Positions 40,742 to 49,733 of a DNA stretch of 64,000 nucleotides are shown here, in pieces (position 1 is the stretch's first letter; the number at the start of each line of letters is the position of its first letter). The notes beneath the pieces are model-generated. The model was not told the DNA's origin. It did no database searches and saw only the letters and a program-made list of their open reading frames with translations. The position numbers were made by a program, and so were the translations under genes. This stretch comes from Polycladomyces abyssicola (lineage in GTDB: Bacteria; Bacillota; Bacilli; Thermoactinomycetales; JIR-001): positions 3,088,001-3,152,000 of the forward strand of contig NZ_AP024601.1 in the NCBI RefSeq assembly GCF_018326425.1, read 5' to 3'.

Positions 40742-40769
40742 AGTCTCAAAAACGATCGTTTTTGAGACT
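40742..40769. promoter_or_regulatory. Perfect 28-base palindrome built on AGTCTCA
   Basis: AGTCTCAAAAACGA is followed at once by its exact complement. It lies 27 bases before the start of the 40797 gene and repeats the GAGAC motif seen three times just upstream. It is an operator or protein-binding site by inference. Confidence 0.55.
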
Positions 40770-40796
40770 ACTAAGGTCTACTGTCGATTCGTACCC

Positions 40797-41003
40797 ATGG
40801 CAACAACGCACCTTTGGGATCACAGTAACTTCTGTAATGATCCCATCTTGGATCGGATAAATAAGCTGGATGCTTACCGTTTAAATGAAGAGATGCGTCT
40901 GACTAATGAAATCGACGCCTTCGAAAAACGGATGGAAGACAGGGCGAAACGAGGGCGGCAACAGGTAGAAGAGAGGATCAATCAAAATCTGGGTAAACAA
41001 TGA
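40797..41003 (+). CDS. Small coiled-coil protein
   Basis: The frame encodes 68 residues: a short head (MATTHLWDHSNFCNDPILD) then a long charged helix (RLNEEMRLTNEIDAFEKRMED) likely to form a coiled coil. There is no clear ribosome site, which lowers confidence, but a shared terminator follows its stop and the palindrome at 40742 precedes it. The function is unknown. Confidence 0.45.
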   Translation: MATTHLWDHSNFCNDPILDRINKLDAYRLNEEMRLTNEIDAFEKRMEDRAKRGRQQVEERINQNLGKQ

Positions 41004-41027
41004 TTACTGCTATAAACGACAATTTGA

Positions 41028-41056
41028 GACGGCATTCGAAATGAATGCCGTCTTTC
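41028..41056. terminator. Terminator between the small gene and the sugar operon
   Basis: GACGGCATTC-GAAAT-GAATGCCGTC then TTTC. It lies just after the convergent ends of both units. Confidence 0.75.
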
Positions 41057-41061
41057 GTTGT

Positions 41062-42033
41062 TTATGACGAGTCCCCTGTGCCGACTTGCTGCCTGCGATC
41101 CGTCCAAAGTGCCGCAGCACCCAATACGCCGGCATCCTCTCCCAATGCAGCTGGCACCGCTTCGCACGTTCCTCGGAACGGTGCCATCAAATAACTGTCC
41201 AACTGCTCCTGCAACAAGGGAAACAGCACATCACCTGCACGACTGACACCGCCGCCCACGACTATTTTCCCCGGATTGAAAATGTGGATCAGGTTAGACA
41301 GTCCGATTGCCAAGTAACGTACCGTTTGACGAACGATTTTTTCGGCGTGGGCATCTCCCATCCGATACGCTTCAAACACGTGTTCCGCGCGGATCACCCC
41401 ACCATCTTTCGCGGCCAGTGAATGAATCAACGACGACGGATCCGTCGTTTGACCAAATTTTGCAATGGCCGTACCCGACACCAGCGACTCCAGACACCCT
41501 TGTCTACCACACCCACAAGGCGGACCTTCCGGATCGACAATCGTATGACCAATCTCTCCGGCAAACGTATTTTCGCCGCGAAACAGCCGGCCGTCCAATA
41601 CCAAACCGCTGCCCACGCCCGTGCTCACGGTCAAGTAAATCATCGAGCCCTTCCTTTGACCGGCCCCGAACCAATACTCTCCCCACGCCGCGGCGTTGGC
41701 GTCATTCTCCAGCTTCACAGGTACGCCCAAACGATCCTCCAGCACCTGACGCAATGGAACATCCACCCATCCGGGCAGATTGGGGGGAGAAAACACGACA
41801 CCTGAACGGGAATCCAGTGGACCGGGCGCAGCCACTCCGACTCCTTCTACGGAGGAGCGCACACCGTCGGTCAACTGGACAATTGCCTCGACCAGTCTGT
41901 CGATCACCGCTTGCGGGCCTTGTTCCACCCGTGTCTCCAACCGGATGCGGCGCAATATGGAACCGTCTTGATCCACCAATGCCCCGGCAATTTTGGTGCC
42001 ACCCAAATCAATCCCCACACATAAACCTTTCAT
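41062..42033 (-). CDS. ROK-family sugar kinase (glucokinase-like)
   Basis: The product has 323 residues from ATG 42033. The ATP site is GIDLGGTKIAGALVD, the sugar site is LENDANAAAWGEYWFGAG with catalytic Asp, and the ROK zinc site is GHTIVDPEGPPCGCGRQGCLE. It phosphorylates glucose or a related sugar on entry. It is the last gene of an operon with a ROK repressor and an ABC sugar importer. The start is uncertain because the AAGGAG site is far upstream; TTG codons in between are alternatives. Confidence 0.9.
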   Translation of the reverse strand: MKGLCVGIDLGGTKIAGALVDQDGSILRRIRLETRVEQGPQAVIDRLVEAIVQLTDGVRSSVEGVGVAAPGPLDSRSGVVFSPPNLPGWVDVPLRQVLEDRLGVPVKLENDANAAAWGEYWFGAGQRKGSMIYLTVSTGVGSGLVLDGRLFRGENTFAGEIGHTIVDPEGPPCGCGRQGCLESLVSGTAIAKFGQTTDPSSLIHSLAAKDGGVIRAEHVFEAYRMGDAHAEKIVRQTVRYLAIGLSNLIHIFNPGKIVVGGGVSRAGDVLFPLLQEQLDSYLMAPFRGTCEAVPAALGEDAGVLGAAALWTDRRQQVGTGDSS

Positions 42034-42063
42034 GGTCAATTCCCGGCTCAACTCCTTGATCGT

Positions 42064-42894
42064 TTATCCCTTCATACCGGAACTTCCGACACTCTCAATA
42101 AAGTAGCGTTGAAAAAAGAGATACAACGCGATCACGGGCAAAGCCAACATGGTATTCACTGCCATGATACTGCCCCATTGTCCTCCCTGCCCTTCCAAAC
42201 CGAACAAAGTGGCCATTTGCGCCAGAGGCATCAATTGCTGATCCCGCATGACCAAAAGCGGCCAGAGCAGGTCGTTCCAAGGCCCCATAAATGTGAGAAT
42301 GGCAACGGTGACCACGGCCGGTTTGGATATGGGCATCATGATCTGGAACAGAATGCGCCACTCACCCGCCCCATCGATCCGGGCAGCGTCAATCAGCTCT
42401 TGAGGGACGGTGAGGAAAAATTGACGAAAGATAAAAACCCCCAATGCGTTCACGGAAACGGGCAGGATCAGACCGGCAAATGAATTCATCCAATGCAGTT
42501 TCACCACGATAATGTACAGCGGGATCATGAGCAGTTGAAACGGAATCATCATTGTTAACAACATGATGGAAAACAGCATATCCCTTCCCCGAAACTTCAG
42601 ACGCGCCAAGGCATAGCCGGCCATCGAGGTGAAAATCAATGTGATCAGCGTTACGCTCCCTGCAAATACGAAACTGTTGTACAACCCTTTCCAAACTGGG
42701 ATCCGCTCGAACATGTAGCGGTAACTGTCCAGCGTGACGCGGGAAGGAATCAAATCGAGACGGAACACTTCTTCCGGTGTTTTCAATGACGCCAACACCA
42801 TCCAATAAAACGGGAAAACAAACATCACCGCTCCGGCCACCAACACGGTATATAAGCATCCTTTTTTGATCATATCGCCGATTTTTCGGCCCAT
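42064..42894 (-). CDS. Sugar ABC transporter permease, MalG type
   Basis: The product has 276 residues and six membrane helices. The EAA loop that contacts the ATPase is ELIDAARIDGAGEWRILFQIMMPISKP. It is a typical inner permease of CUT1 carbohydrate importers. No ATPase gene is in the operon, so a shared MsmX-type ATPase from elsewhere is likely. It ends with a short ESVGSSGMKG tail, common in this family. Confidence 0.93.
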   Translation of the reverse strand: MGRKIGDMIKKGCLYTVLVAGAVMFVFPFYWMVLASLKTPEEVFRLDLIPSRVTLDSYRYMFERIPVWKGLYNSFVFAGSVTLITLIFTSMAGYALARLKFRGRDMLFSIMLLTMMIPFQLLMIPLYIIVVKLHWMNSFAGLILPVSVNALGVFIFRQFFLTVPQELIDAARIDGAGEWRILFQIMMPISKPAVVTVAILTFMGPWNDLLWPLLVMRDQQLMPLAQMATLFGLEGQGGQWGSIMAVNTMLALPVIALYLFFQRYFIESVGSSGMKG

Positions 42895-42942
42895 ATCGCC
42901 TCCCCCTTCCGATGATGCATGCCACGCCGGCCCATCCTGTCT

Positions 42943-43806
42943 TCAATACGTTACGTCTTTTTCCAACAAACGCTTTTGAATCATCGACACGCTCAGGATG
43001 ATGAGAGCCAGCACCAATCCGATTGTGGCCGCATACCCCATATCCAGACTTTGAAAAGCGTTTTTGTATATGTACATCACGACGGACAACGAACTGTTAG
43101 CCGGTCCTCCACCCGTCATAATGTACGGTTCGGTGAACAATTGGAACCCGTTGATCGTCGACAAAATCACTACCAACAACATGGCCGGGTTCAACATGGG
43201 AATCGTGATCCGGAAAAAACATTGCAACGGTGTGGCTCCGTCGATCCGCGCTGCTTCGTACAATTGTTTCGGTATGCTCTGCAATCCGGCCAAAAAGATA
43301 ACGACGTAGTATCCGAGGTTTTTCCATGCGGCCACCCAGGCTATCGACGGTATCGCCCATGTTTCACTGGTGAGCCAGGGGACCGGGTGAAGACCCGCTT
43401 TTTGCAACAGCCCGTTGATCAAACCATCATCGGTGGACAACATCCAGGCCCACAAAAACGAAATAACTACCCCGGAGGTGACGACCGGCAGGAAATAGGC
43501 ACCTCGGAAGAAACCTCTTCCTTTCAACGGTTGATTCAGCGCTACCGCCAAGATTAACGCCAACCCGATCTGTAGCGGAATATTGATGAGAATGAAGCGC
43601 AACGTGTTCCACAACGCTTTGAAAAACAAGTCATCGTTCAACAGCCGCTCATAGTTCTCCAAACCGACGAAGGGTATGTCCGGAGACACGATATTCCAAT
43701 CGTGAAAGGTCAGCCACACGGAAAATAGGACGGGGTAAGCCATAAACACGAGCAAAAAGACCACATACGGGAGGACTAACCAGTAACCGGCCCTCTTTCC
43801 TTTCAC
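42943..43806 (-). CDS. Sugar ABC transporter permease, MalF type
   Basis: The product has 287 residues and six membrane helices. The N-terminus is AGYWLVLPYVVFLLVFMAYP and the EAA loop is QLYEAARIDGATPLQCFFRITIPML. It pairs with the MalG-type permease downstream. Start GTG 43806 has AAAGGGGGTGA upstream. A strong hairpin before it may limit its level relative to the binding protein. Confidence 0.93.
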   Translation of the reverse strand: MKGKRAGYWLVLPYVVFLLVFMAYPVLFSVWLTFHDWNIVSPDIPFVGLENYERLLNDDLFFKALWNTLRFILINIPLQIGLALILAVALNQPLKGRGFFRGAYFLPVVTSGVVISFLWAWMLSTDDGLINGLLQKAGLHPVPWLTSETWAIPSIAWVAAWKNLGYYVVIFLAGLQSIPKQLYEAARIDGATPLQCFFRITIPMLNPAMLLVVILSTINGFQLFTEPYIMTGGGPANSSLSVVMYIYKNAFQSLDMGYAATIGLVLALIILSVSMIQKRLLEKDVTY

Positions 43807-43826
43807 GATTTCACCCCCTTTTTACA

Positions 43827-43856
43827 GGGGCAAAGGAGGGGATTCCCCTTCGCCCC
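43827..43856 (-). other. Intergenic mRNA hairpin between binding protein and permease
   Basis: GGGGC-AAAGGAGGGG, ATT, CCCCTTCGCCCC forms a strong stem without a T-run. Such stems between binding-protein and permease genes usually protect the upstream mRNA or reduce read-through. Confidence 0.6.
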
Positions 43857-43867
43857 GGAATGCAAGT

Positions 43868-45172
43868 TTATCGGGATCGTTGCAGGATTTCGTTCACCTT
43901 TCTTTCCGCATCGGACAATGCTTTCCGGGGATCTTTTTTCCCCATGACAGCCGCTTGCTGGTATTCCAATGACAAAGCGTCAAACACATCGGTGATTTTG
44001 TCCGAATCGTCAATCGCCCGCGTGTACGGGGCTTGTCGGACAAACGAGTCAAGAACGGGCTTTTGACCCAGGTACTGTTGAACGGAAGGATCTTCGGCCA
44101 GGTCCTTGCGGAACGGAATTTGCTGCGTCATTTTCAAAAACTTGACGTCATTCTGTTTACTGATCAAAAATTTGGTGAACTCCCAAGCCTCTTTCGGATG
44201 CTGGGTCGAGCGGAAAATGGCAATATTCTTCGGATCCCCGTAAGTGATGCGCAATTTCCCCGCCATGTTGTCGGGAACAGGAATGGACATGACCCCTACT
44301 TCCATTTTCGGTGCCTGCTTTTCAATATCGGCCAGCGCCCACGGTCCGGTAATCACCATCGAAACTTTTCCTTGAACAAACAGATTTTCTTTGAAGGTGG
44401 ATTGCGGCGCGATTTTTTGTTGGAAAAGCGTGCGGAAGAATTGCATCACTTGCAATCCTTTCGGGTTGTTGAAATCGGCCTTTCCATTTTTCAAGAGTGT
44501 TTTCCCTTCTGTTGCGGCCAAATACCAGGGATAAAAGTCAAAGAACCGCTGCCACCAAGTTTGTTCCACGTTGGGAGCGATCGCCCAAATATCAGGTTTG
44601 CCGTCTCCGTTCGTATCGCGCGTCAGCTTGCGGGCAGCCGCGAGGAACTTGGAGTAGGTGTCCAAACCCGGTTTGTCGGGATTCAGACCGACTTCGCGAA
44701 AATGTTGTTTATTGTACAGGATCATGATCGGGTTGCCTTTCCAAGGAACTTGATACAAATGACCGTCCTTGGATTTGAACGCTTCCACGGTTTCTTTGGG
44801 AGTCCGCTTCAAAATCTCCTCCATCGCCCCGTCAATGCTGTCGATCGGCAGTAATCCCCCTGCTTCCACAAATTGTCCGATGGCACCCGGATTGATGTTG
44901 GAGCACACATCCGGTGTCGTTCCTCCCGCGATCGAGGTCAGCAACACTTCTTCCGTAGACCGGCTGGCCGGAAGTGGTTGCATTTTGACCTGAATATTGG
45001 GGTGTTTGGCATTCCACTCTTTCACCACTTCTTTGGCGAATTGTACTTCCACCGGGTTGGCAGCCGGCCAGTACGTTAGTTCCACTTTGCCGTTGTCGAC
45101 TGCACCGGAAGTGCACCCGACCTGCAACAGCATCAACATCAATGCCATCACGACGATTCCTACGCGCTTCAC
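43868..45172 (-). CDS. Sugar ABC transporter substrate-binding lipoprotein
   Basis: The product has 434 residues. The signal peptide ends in the lipobox LLQVGC (Cys20). The mature part is a family-1 solute-binding protein (VELTYWPAANPVEVQFAKEVVKEW; GTTPDVCSNINPGAIGQFVEAG; MVITGPWALADI). It holds the sugar outside the membrane for the two permeases. The substrate is not readable. It lies 15 bases after the ROK repressor stop. Confidence 0.93.
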   Translation of the reverse strand: MKRVGIVVMALMLMLLQVGCTSGAVDNGKVELTYWPAANPVEVQFAKEVVKEWNAKHPNIQVKMQPLPASRSTEEVLLTSIAGGTTPDVCSNINPGAIGQFVEAGGLLPIDSIDGAMEEILKRTPKETVEAFKSKDGHLYQVPWKGNPIMILYNKQHFREVGLNPDKPGLDTYSKFLAAARKLTRDTNGDGKPDIWAIAPNVEQTWWQRFFDFYPWYLAATEGKTLLKNGKADFNNPKGLQVMQFFRTLFQQKIAPQSTFKENLFVQGKVSMVITGPWALADIEKQAPKMEVGVMSIPVPDNMAGKLRITYGDPKNIAIFRSTQHPKEAWEFTKFLISKQNDVKFLKMTQQIPFRKDLAEDPSVQQYLGQKPVLDSFVRQAPYTRAIDDSDKITDVFDALSLEYQQAAVMGKKDPRKALSDAERKVNEILQRSR

Positions 45173-45186
45173 AACAGCTCCCTCCT

Positions 45187-46416
45187 CTATGTGAACTGGA
45201 ACGTAAAAATCTCTTCCAGCACCAATGCCGCCGCGCCCGTCATCGCCGACTTCCCACCAAGGGCGGAAGGCACGATCGCCACGTGGTCCCGGAAAACGGA
45301 TATGACACGCCGTTTAGCGATGTCAGCGGCAATCTCCACCATCTTGGGATACGCTCGGGGGATTTTTCCGCCGATGATCACTTTTTGGGGTTGAAAAGCG
45401 TTCACGATCCCGCTGATCCCAATGCCCAAAATGCGGGAAGTCTCCTCCACCACACGCTGAGTCAATGGATCTCCTTGTTGAAGCGCTTCCAAAACGAGTG
45501 AAAGTGTCAATGGTTCGTCTTGAGGATAAAAGGACGAATCCGCCTCCCGTCGCAGTTCTTCACCGATCCGGCGGACCATCGCCAGCCCGGATGCCATTGC
45601 TTCCAGGCAACCATAGTTGCCGCAGTTACAACGTGGTCCGTCCAGATCAATGGTGCCATGGCCGATCTCGCCCGCACCGAACCGATTCCCCCTGTACAAC
45701 TGCCCCCCGATGAGTATGCCTCCCCCGATCCCTTCGCCCACCAAAATGTAGATCAAATGATTGACATCTTGTCCAGCGCCGAACCACTTTTCCCCCAACG
45801 CCGACACATTCGCGTCTTTTTCCAGCTTGACAGGCACACGCAGTTTCTCTTCCAATCGTTGTCGGAGAGGAAACACGCCCCACCGTGGAAGGTTGGGAGG
45901 ATGAATCACTTCACCCGTCTCCTCATTGATGGGCCCCGGTGCGGATACCCCCACACCGAGGACTTTGTCATACACAATCCCCGCTTGTTTGACCAGTGAT
46001 TCAATCAGATCGGCCACGGATTGCACATAGTCTTCCGGTTCTCCGCTTGCAGGCGCATCCCTACGCGCCTGAGCGACAATTTGCGTCTCAAAGTTGAACA
46101 ACGCTGCTTTAATATCATCCACCGACAAATCCACACCGATGACATAGAGCGCCTCTGAGTTCAGCTTGTACAACAACGGTTTCCGTCCGCCGCTGGATTT
46201 CCCCACACCACGAACGGAAAGAATGGAGGAATGTAGCAATTCCTTCACTATGTTGGAGACTGCAGGGAACGTCAGCTGAGTTCGCTCTGCGATTTGCGCA
46301 ATCGAGACCGGTCCGTTCTTGCGGATATAATCGAGGATTTGTGTCTGATTCACTTGTTTGACCAGACGATGGTCTCCCCTCAATCTATAACACCTACACT
46401 TCTTTTCAAATATCAT
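45187..46416 (-). CDS. ROK-family transcriptional repressor
   Basis: The product has 409 residues. A winged helix comes first (VNQTQILDYIRKNGPVSIAQIAERTQLTFPAVSNIVKELL), followed by a ROK domain (VIGVDLSVDDIK; LEKDANVSALGEKWFGAG; zinc motif CNCGNYGCLEAM). It is of the XylR/NagC type, which leaves DNA when the sugar binds. ATG 46416 has GAGGA eight bases upstream; a TTG at 46383 is an alternative. It is first in its own operon, and a perfect inverted repeat lies 92 bases upstream. Confidence 0.92.
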   Translation of the reverse strand: MIFEKKCRCYRLRGDHRLVKQVNQTQILDYIRKNGPVSIAQIAERTQLTFPAVSNIVKELLHSSILSVRGVGKSSGGRKPLLYKLNSEALYVIGVDLSVDDIKAALFNFETQIVAQARRDAPASGEPEDYVQSVADLIESLVKQAGIVYDKVLGVGVSAPGPINEETGEVIHPPNLPRWGVFPLRQRLEEKLRVPVKLEKDANVSALGEKWFGAGQDVNHLIYILVGEGIGGGILIGGQLYRGNRFGAGEIGHGTIDLDGPRCNCGNYGCLEAMASGLAMVRRIGEELRREADSSFYPQDEPLTLSLVLEALQQGDPLTQRVVEETSRILGIGISGIVNAFQPQKVIIGGKIPRAYPKMVEIAADIAKRRVISVFRDHVAIVPSALGGKSAMTGAAALVLEEIFTFQFT

Positions 46417-46507
46417 TAAATAAATCCTCTAAAATGGTATCTAACTCGTTCTTCGAACACTAGAAAATATCCTAAATCCACTTTGCACACACAAATTGAA
46501 ACCAAAT

Positions 46508-46530
46508 CTTATTAAATAACATTTAATAAG
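46508..46530. promoter_or_regulatory. ROK repressor operator
   Basis: CTTATTAAAT-AAC-ATTTAATAAG has perfect ten-base arms. A partial copy (CATTAAATAAAT) lies at 46414-46425 near the start codon. The size and symmetry fit a ROK-type operator controlling the sugar operon. Confidence 0.7.
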
Positions 46531-46852
46531 CAATTATGATTATAACATAAAGAGAATTCATAACCAATATCCATTATTCTGATAATTAATCCCCAACGCT
46601 GAAGTCGTCCATTTCGATTTTAGTCTAGATCCTACCTTACGGGTACCCGATCGCGAACTTGTAACCACGGGGGCATCCAGATTCACAAGTGGTCCTTCCC
46701 CACATCCCCCTCTGGAATTGTTCAAAAATTGTACAAATCATTTTCCTTTTCAACGAAAAAAAATCTATTATAATGAGGGTGTAATATTACCGTAATGTTT
46801 TTGTCACTCAAGCGAAATGAGACCGAATTTTTTATAAAGGAGGGGAGTCGCC
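46531..46852. other. Intergenic region between the sugar operon and the 46.85 kb gene
   Basis: An excellent -10 (TATAAT, 46769-46774) points right toward the gene at 46853; the -35 is weak. Otherwise nothing was recognised. Confidence 0.5.
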
Positions 46853-47116
46853 ATGGCAAGTTATCGGGGAATATATGTGATGGGCGGTGCCAAAACTGGC
46901 CAACCCATGGATTGGCTTCAACCCGGAGATGAAATCTCCCTTGTAACCGCCGGGAAAAACATCAAACTGTCCGTGAAAGACACCTACCGTTACGAAAATC
47001 GTCGGGTATACGTCACAGACCGTTTCGGCCTGATTTTTGCCGATGAATTGGTAGCTTATACTATGCCGGTATGGAATAAAAAAGCGTCCGTCCTCCGGAA
47101 GTCTGAAGCAATCTGA
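46853..47116 (+). CDS. Small conserved-looking hypothetical protein
   Basis: The product has 87 residues. AAAGGAGGGG precedes the ATG and a promoter with TATAAT lies about 80 bases upstream, so it is well expressed. The sequence is a compact beta-rich domain (DWLQPGDEISLVTAGKNIKLSVKDTYRYENRRVYVTDRFGLIFA) with a basic end. No Cys, no signal peptide. The family is unknown. Confidence 0.75.
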   Translation: MASYRGIYVMGGAKTGQPMDWLQPGDEISLVTAGKNIKLSVKDTYRYENRRVYVTDRFGLIFADELVAYTMPVWNKKASVLRKSEAI

Positions 47117-47238
47117 GCAGTATTTCCACTCCATACATCAGATGATCAGTTGTTTTTTTCGTAAGTTCCTGCCTGACTGTATGTCCGCGCTCGATAGGAG
47201 CATACCGATTTGCCAATTCGCCTGCCACGGAAACCACG

Positions 47239-47276
47239 AGCCGATTCCGCCGCCGATTCGGGAGTCGGCTTTTTCA
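47239..47276 (+). terminator. Terminator before cidA
   Basis: AGCCGATTCC pairs with GGAGTCGGCT (one mismatch) and TTTTTC follows. It ends the 46853 transcript just before the next ribosome site. Confidence 0.75.
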
Positions 47277-47303
47277 TTTTTGTATGGAGACGAGGTGACA
47301 GCA

Positions 47304-47675
47304 GTGAAAGTAATTCGCATTGCGGCACAAGTCTTGTTGATACATTCATTTTTTCTGATGGGAGCAGGATTCATCCAATTATCAGGGCTGCCGATCCCCG
47401 GCAATTTGGCCGGATTGGGCTTCCTGTTTACAGCACTTTGTTTGGGGTGGATCAAAGTGTCATGGGTGGAGGAGGGCGCCCGTTGGCTGTTTGCGGAACT
47501 ACTTCTTTTCTTTATCCCTTCCGCCGTTGGAATCGTGCAATATCCACAGGTGATCAGCATCCACGGCTGGCCTGTCTGGCTCACGATTGCGGTCGGCACC
47601 GTTTTCGTTATGGCTTGCACCGGCTTGCTGGCCGACCGGCTAAACCGGCGAAACCGGGAGGTGACAGAATCGTGA
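47304..47675 (+). CDS. cidA: CidA/LrgA-family holin-like protein
   Basis: The product has 123 residues from GTG 47304 (site GAGGTGA). Four membrane helices and the family pattern LPIPGNLAGLGFLFTALCLGWIKVSWVEEGARWLFAELLLFFIPSAVGIVQY are visible. CidA/LrgA proteins act as holin-like pores or in export of by-products such as pyruvate. Its TGA overlaps the GTG of cidB, so the two are translated together. Confidence 0.9.
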   Translation: MKVIRIAAQVLLIHSFFLMGAGFIQLSGLPIPGNLAGLGFLFTALCLGWIKVSWVEEGARWLFAELLLFFIPSAVGIVQYPQVISIHGWPVWLTIAVGTVFVMACTGLLADRLNRRNREVTES

Positions 47676-48358
47676 CCGATTGGACAACGGCCGCCGGCCT
47701 GTTGGGTACTGTTGCCCTTTATGCCGTTTGCAAATGGGGGTATCGCCGCAAGCCGATCATCTGGCTGTCACCGGTGGTGGTGACACCGCTCATCCTGATC
47801 GTATGGCTGAAAGGGTGGGGAATCCCCTACGCACAATACCATCAGGGGACGAAATGGCTGACCGACCTGTTACAACCGGCCACCGTCGCCTTCGCCGTCC
47901 CCATGTACCGATATCTCCCGATTTTGAAAAAGCACGGACGGGTGATCATTACCAGTGTGGGGGTCGGAACGTTTGCCGCCATCATTTCCACCCTGTACCT
48001 GTCCGTTGTAGTCAGGATCGACCGGATGATCACCCTGAGCCTGATCCCCCGGTCCGTCACCACCCCCATTGCGATGGAAGCGGCTAAGATCGTGGGAGGC
48101 GTACCCTCTCTCACTGCGGCATTCGTCATCGTCACAGGCGTCATCGGCTATGTCAGTGCCCCATATCTCATCCGCTTGCTGCACATCCGAAACCCGATCG
48201 CACAAGGCGTGATGATCGGTACAGCCGCACACGGCATCGGTACATCCAAGGCGTTTGAGCTGGATGAGCAAGTAGGCACCGTCTCCAGCCTGTCGATGAT
48301 CGTAGCCGGTTTGGTGACGGTGGCCATACTGCAGATAGGAAAAGGGTGGTTTTTTTGA
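47672..48358 (+). CDS. cidB: CidB/LrgB-family membrane protein
   Basis: The product has 228 residues with about six helices. PATVAFAVPMYRYLPILKKH, SLIPRSVTTPIAMEAAKIVGG and GTAAHGIGTSKAFELDE are the LrgB family motifs. It is the partner of CidA in controlling cell lysis or metabolite export. The GTG start overlaps the cidA stop (GTGA) behind GGGAGGTGA. Confidence 0.92.
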   Translation: MTDWTTAAGLLGTVALYAVCKWGYRRKPIIWLSPVVVTPLILIVWLKGWGIPYAQYHQGTKWLTDLLQPATVAFAVPMYRYLPILKKHGRVIITSVGVGTFAAIISTLYLSVVVRIDRMITLSLIPRSVTTPIAMEAAKIVGGVPSLTAAFVIVTGVIGYVSAPYLIRLLHIRNPIAQGVMIGTAAHGIGTSKAFELDEQVGTVSSLSMIVAGLVTVAILQIGKGWFF

Positions 48359-48401
48359 ACAGCGGGGGTTTTAAAGGAGAGGTGACGCCATTTTTCTCAT
48401 T

Positions 48402-49733
48402 TCATTCCACCGCCTCCATGAGTAAATCCACCAGATGGACAGCGTGCATGCGTTGTTCCAGACCCGCCCGGCGGATTCCCCATTTCATTTGCAGGAGGCA
48501 TCCCGGATTGGAGGTGACGAGAATATCGGCCTCCGTGTTTTTGACATGGGTCATTTTTTCGTCCAAGATTTGTTTTGACATCTCCGGCTGGGTCAGGTTA
48601 TAAATACCGGCCGACCCGCAACAGCGGTCCGATTCGAACAGTTCCACATACGTTATCCCCGGTATCCGGCGCAATATATTCCGGGGTTGGGTGACATGCA
48701 TCCCGTTTCGCAAGTGACAGGAATCCTGATAGGTCACCCGACGTTGCAATCGCTTCAACGGGAGATCATCGATCACATCCGCGACGAGTTGGCTGATGTC
48801 ACGCACCCGTTCGGAGAACCATCGGGCATCCTCCTCCATCCGCACGTCCCCCTGAAAATGATGGGCGTATTCCACCAGCATGGCTCCGCAGCCGCCTGCG
48901 TTGGAGACGATCCAATCCACTTTCGCTTCCCGGAAAGCCCCAATGTTATCGCAAGCCAATCGTTTGGCCGTTTCGACTTCTCCGGCATGGGCATGCAATG
49001 CTCCGCAACACCGCTGTTTATCAGGGATGACCACTTCGTAACCCGCCTTGACCAGTAACCGGGCCGTATTGCAATTGGTTTCCGTAAAAAGCACATCCAT
49101 GATACAACCGCGGAACAGTCCTACCCTCCCCTTCGGCGTCCCTTCAGGTCGGATGATTTCTCCCAACTGCTCGCGAACCCCTTTGGACGATGCAAGCGGC
49201 ATCACGGCTTCCATCTCCCGAATGTGCTCCGGGAACAAACGCATCAACCCGCTTCGCTGTACCAACCACCCAACTCCCCAACGCTGGTAGAGGGCCAACC
49301 ACCAACCGAGCGTGCGGAGTCGATGCTGATAAGGAAAAAGGTGCTCGAAAAACAGCTTCCGCAATCCCCGGACGATCCGGGACGACGGCTCGCGAAGAGC
49401 GATGCCGGCTCGTGCCTGTTCCAGAACGCGGCCGTACTGTACTCCCGCCGGGCACGCGGTCTCACAAGCCCGGCAGCCCAGACACAAATTCATCTGGTCG
49501 GCAAATGCCTTATCCGGTTCCATCATCCCATCTGCCACCGCTTTCATCAAGGCGAGGCGGCCGCGTGGAGAAGCCTGTTCCAATCCTGTTTCCCGATATG
49601 TCGGACAGGCCGGCAAGCAAAATCCACAGCGCATGCAATGGGTCAACTCATCCTGATCCAATGTCTTTCGCAAATATTCGCCCACCTGTGCCCACGATTC
49701 CCGATCGATTGGTTTCTCCCCCACCGGTTTCAC
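48402..49733 (-). CDS. glcF: Glycolate oxidase Fe-S subunit
   Basis: The product has 443 residues. Two 4Fe-4S motifs (CMRCGFCLPACP and CLGCRACETACP) are followed by two CCG domains (KQRCCGALHAHAG; SCHLRNGMHVTQP; DRCCGSAGIYN). It passes electrons from the GlcD flavoprotein to the membrane. GTG 49733 overlaps the glcD stop, so both are coupled. No GlcE gene is present; Bacillus systems also use GlcD with GlcF alone. Confidence 0.93.
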   Translation of the reverse strand: MKPVGEKPIDRESWAQVGEYLRKTLDQDELTHCMRCGFCLPACPTYRETGLEQASPRGRLALMKAVADGMMEPDKAFADQMNLCLGCRACETACPAGVQYGRVLEQARAGIALREPSSRIVRGLRKLFFEHLFPYQHRLRTLGWWLALYQRWGVGWLVQRSGLMRLFPEHIREMEAVMPLASSKGVREQLGEIIRPEGTPKGRVGLFRGCIMDVLFTETNCNTARLLVKAGYEVVIPDKQRCCGALHAHAGEVETAKRLACDNIGAFREAKVDWIVSNAGGCGAMLVEYAHHFQGDVRMEEDARWFSERVRDISQLVADVIDDLPLKRLQRRVTYQDSCHLRNGMHVTQPRNILRRIPGITYVELFESDRCCGSAGIYNLTQPEMSKQILDEKMTHVKNTEADILVTSNPGCLLQMKWGIRRAGLEQRMHAVHLVDLLMEAVE

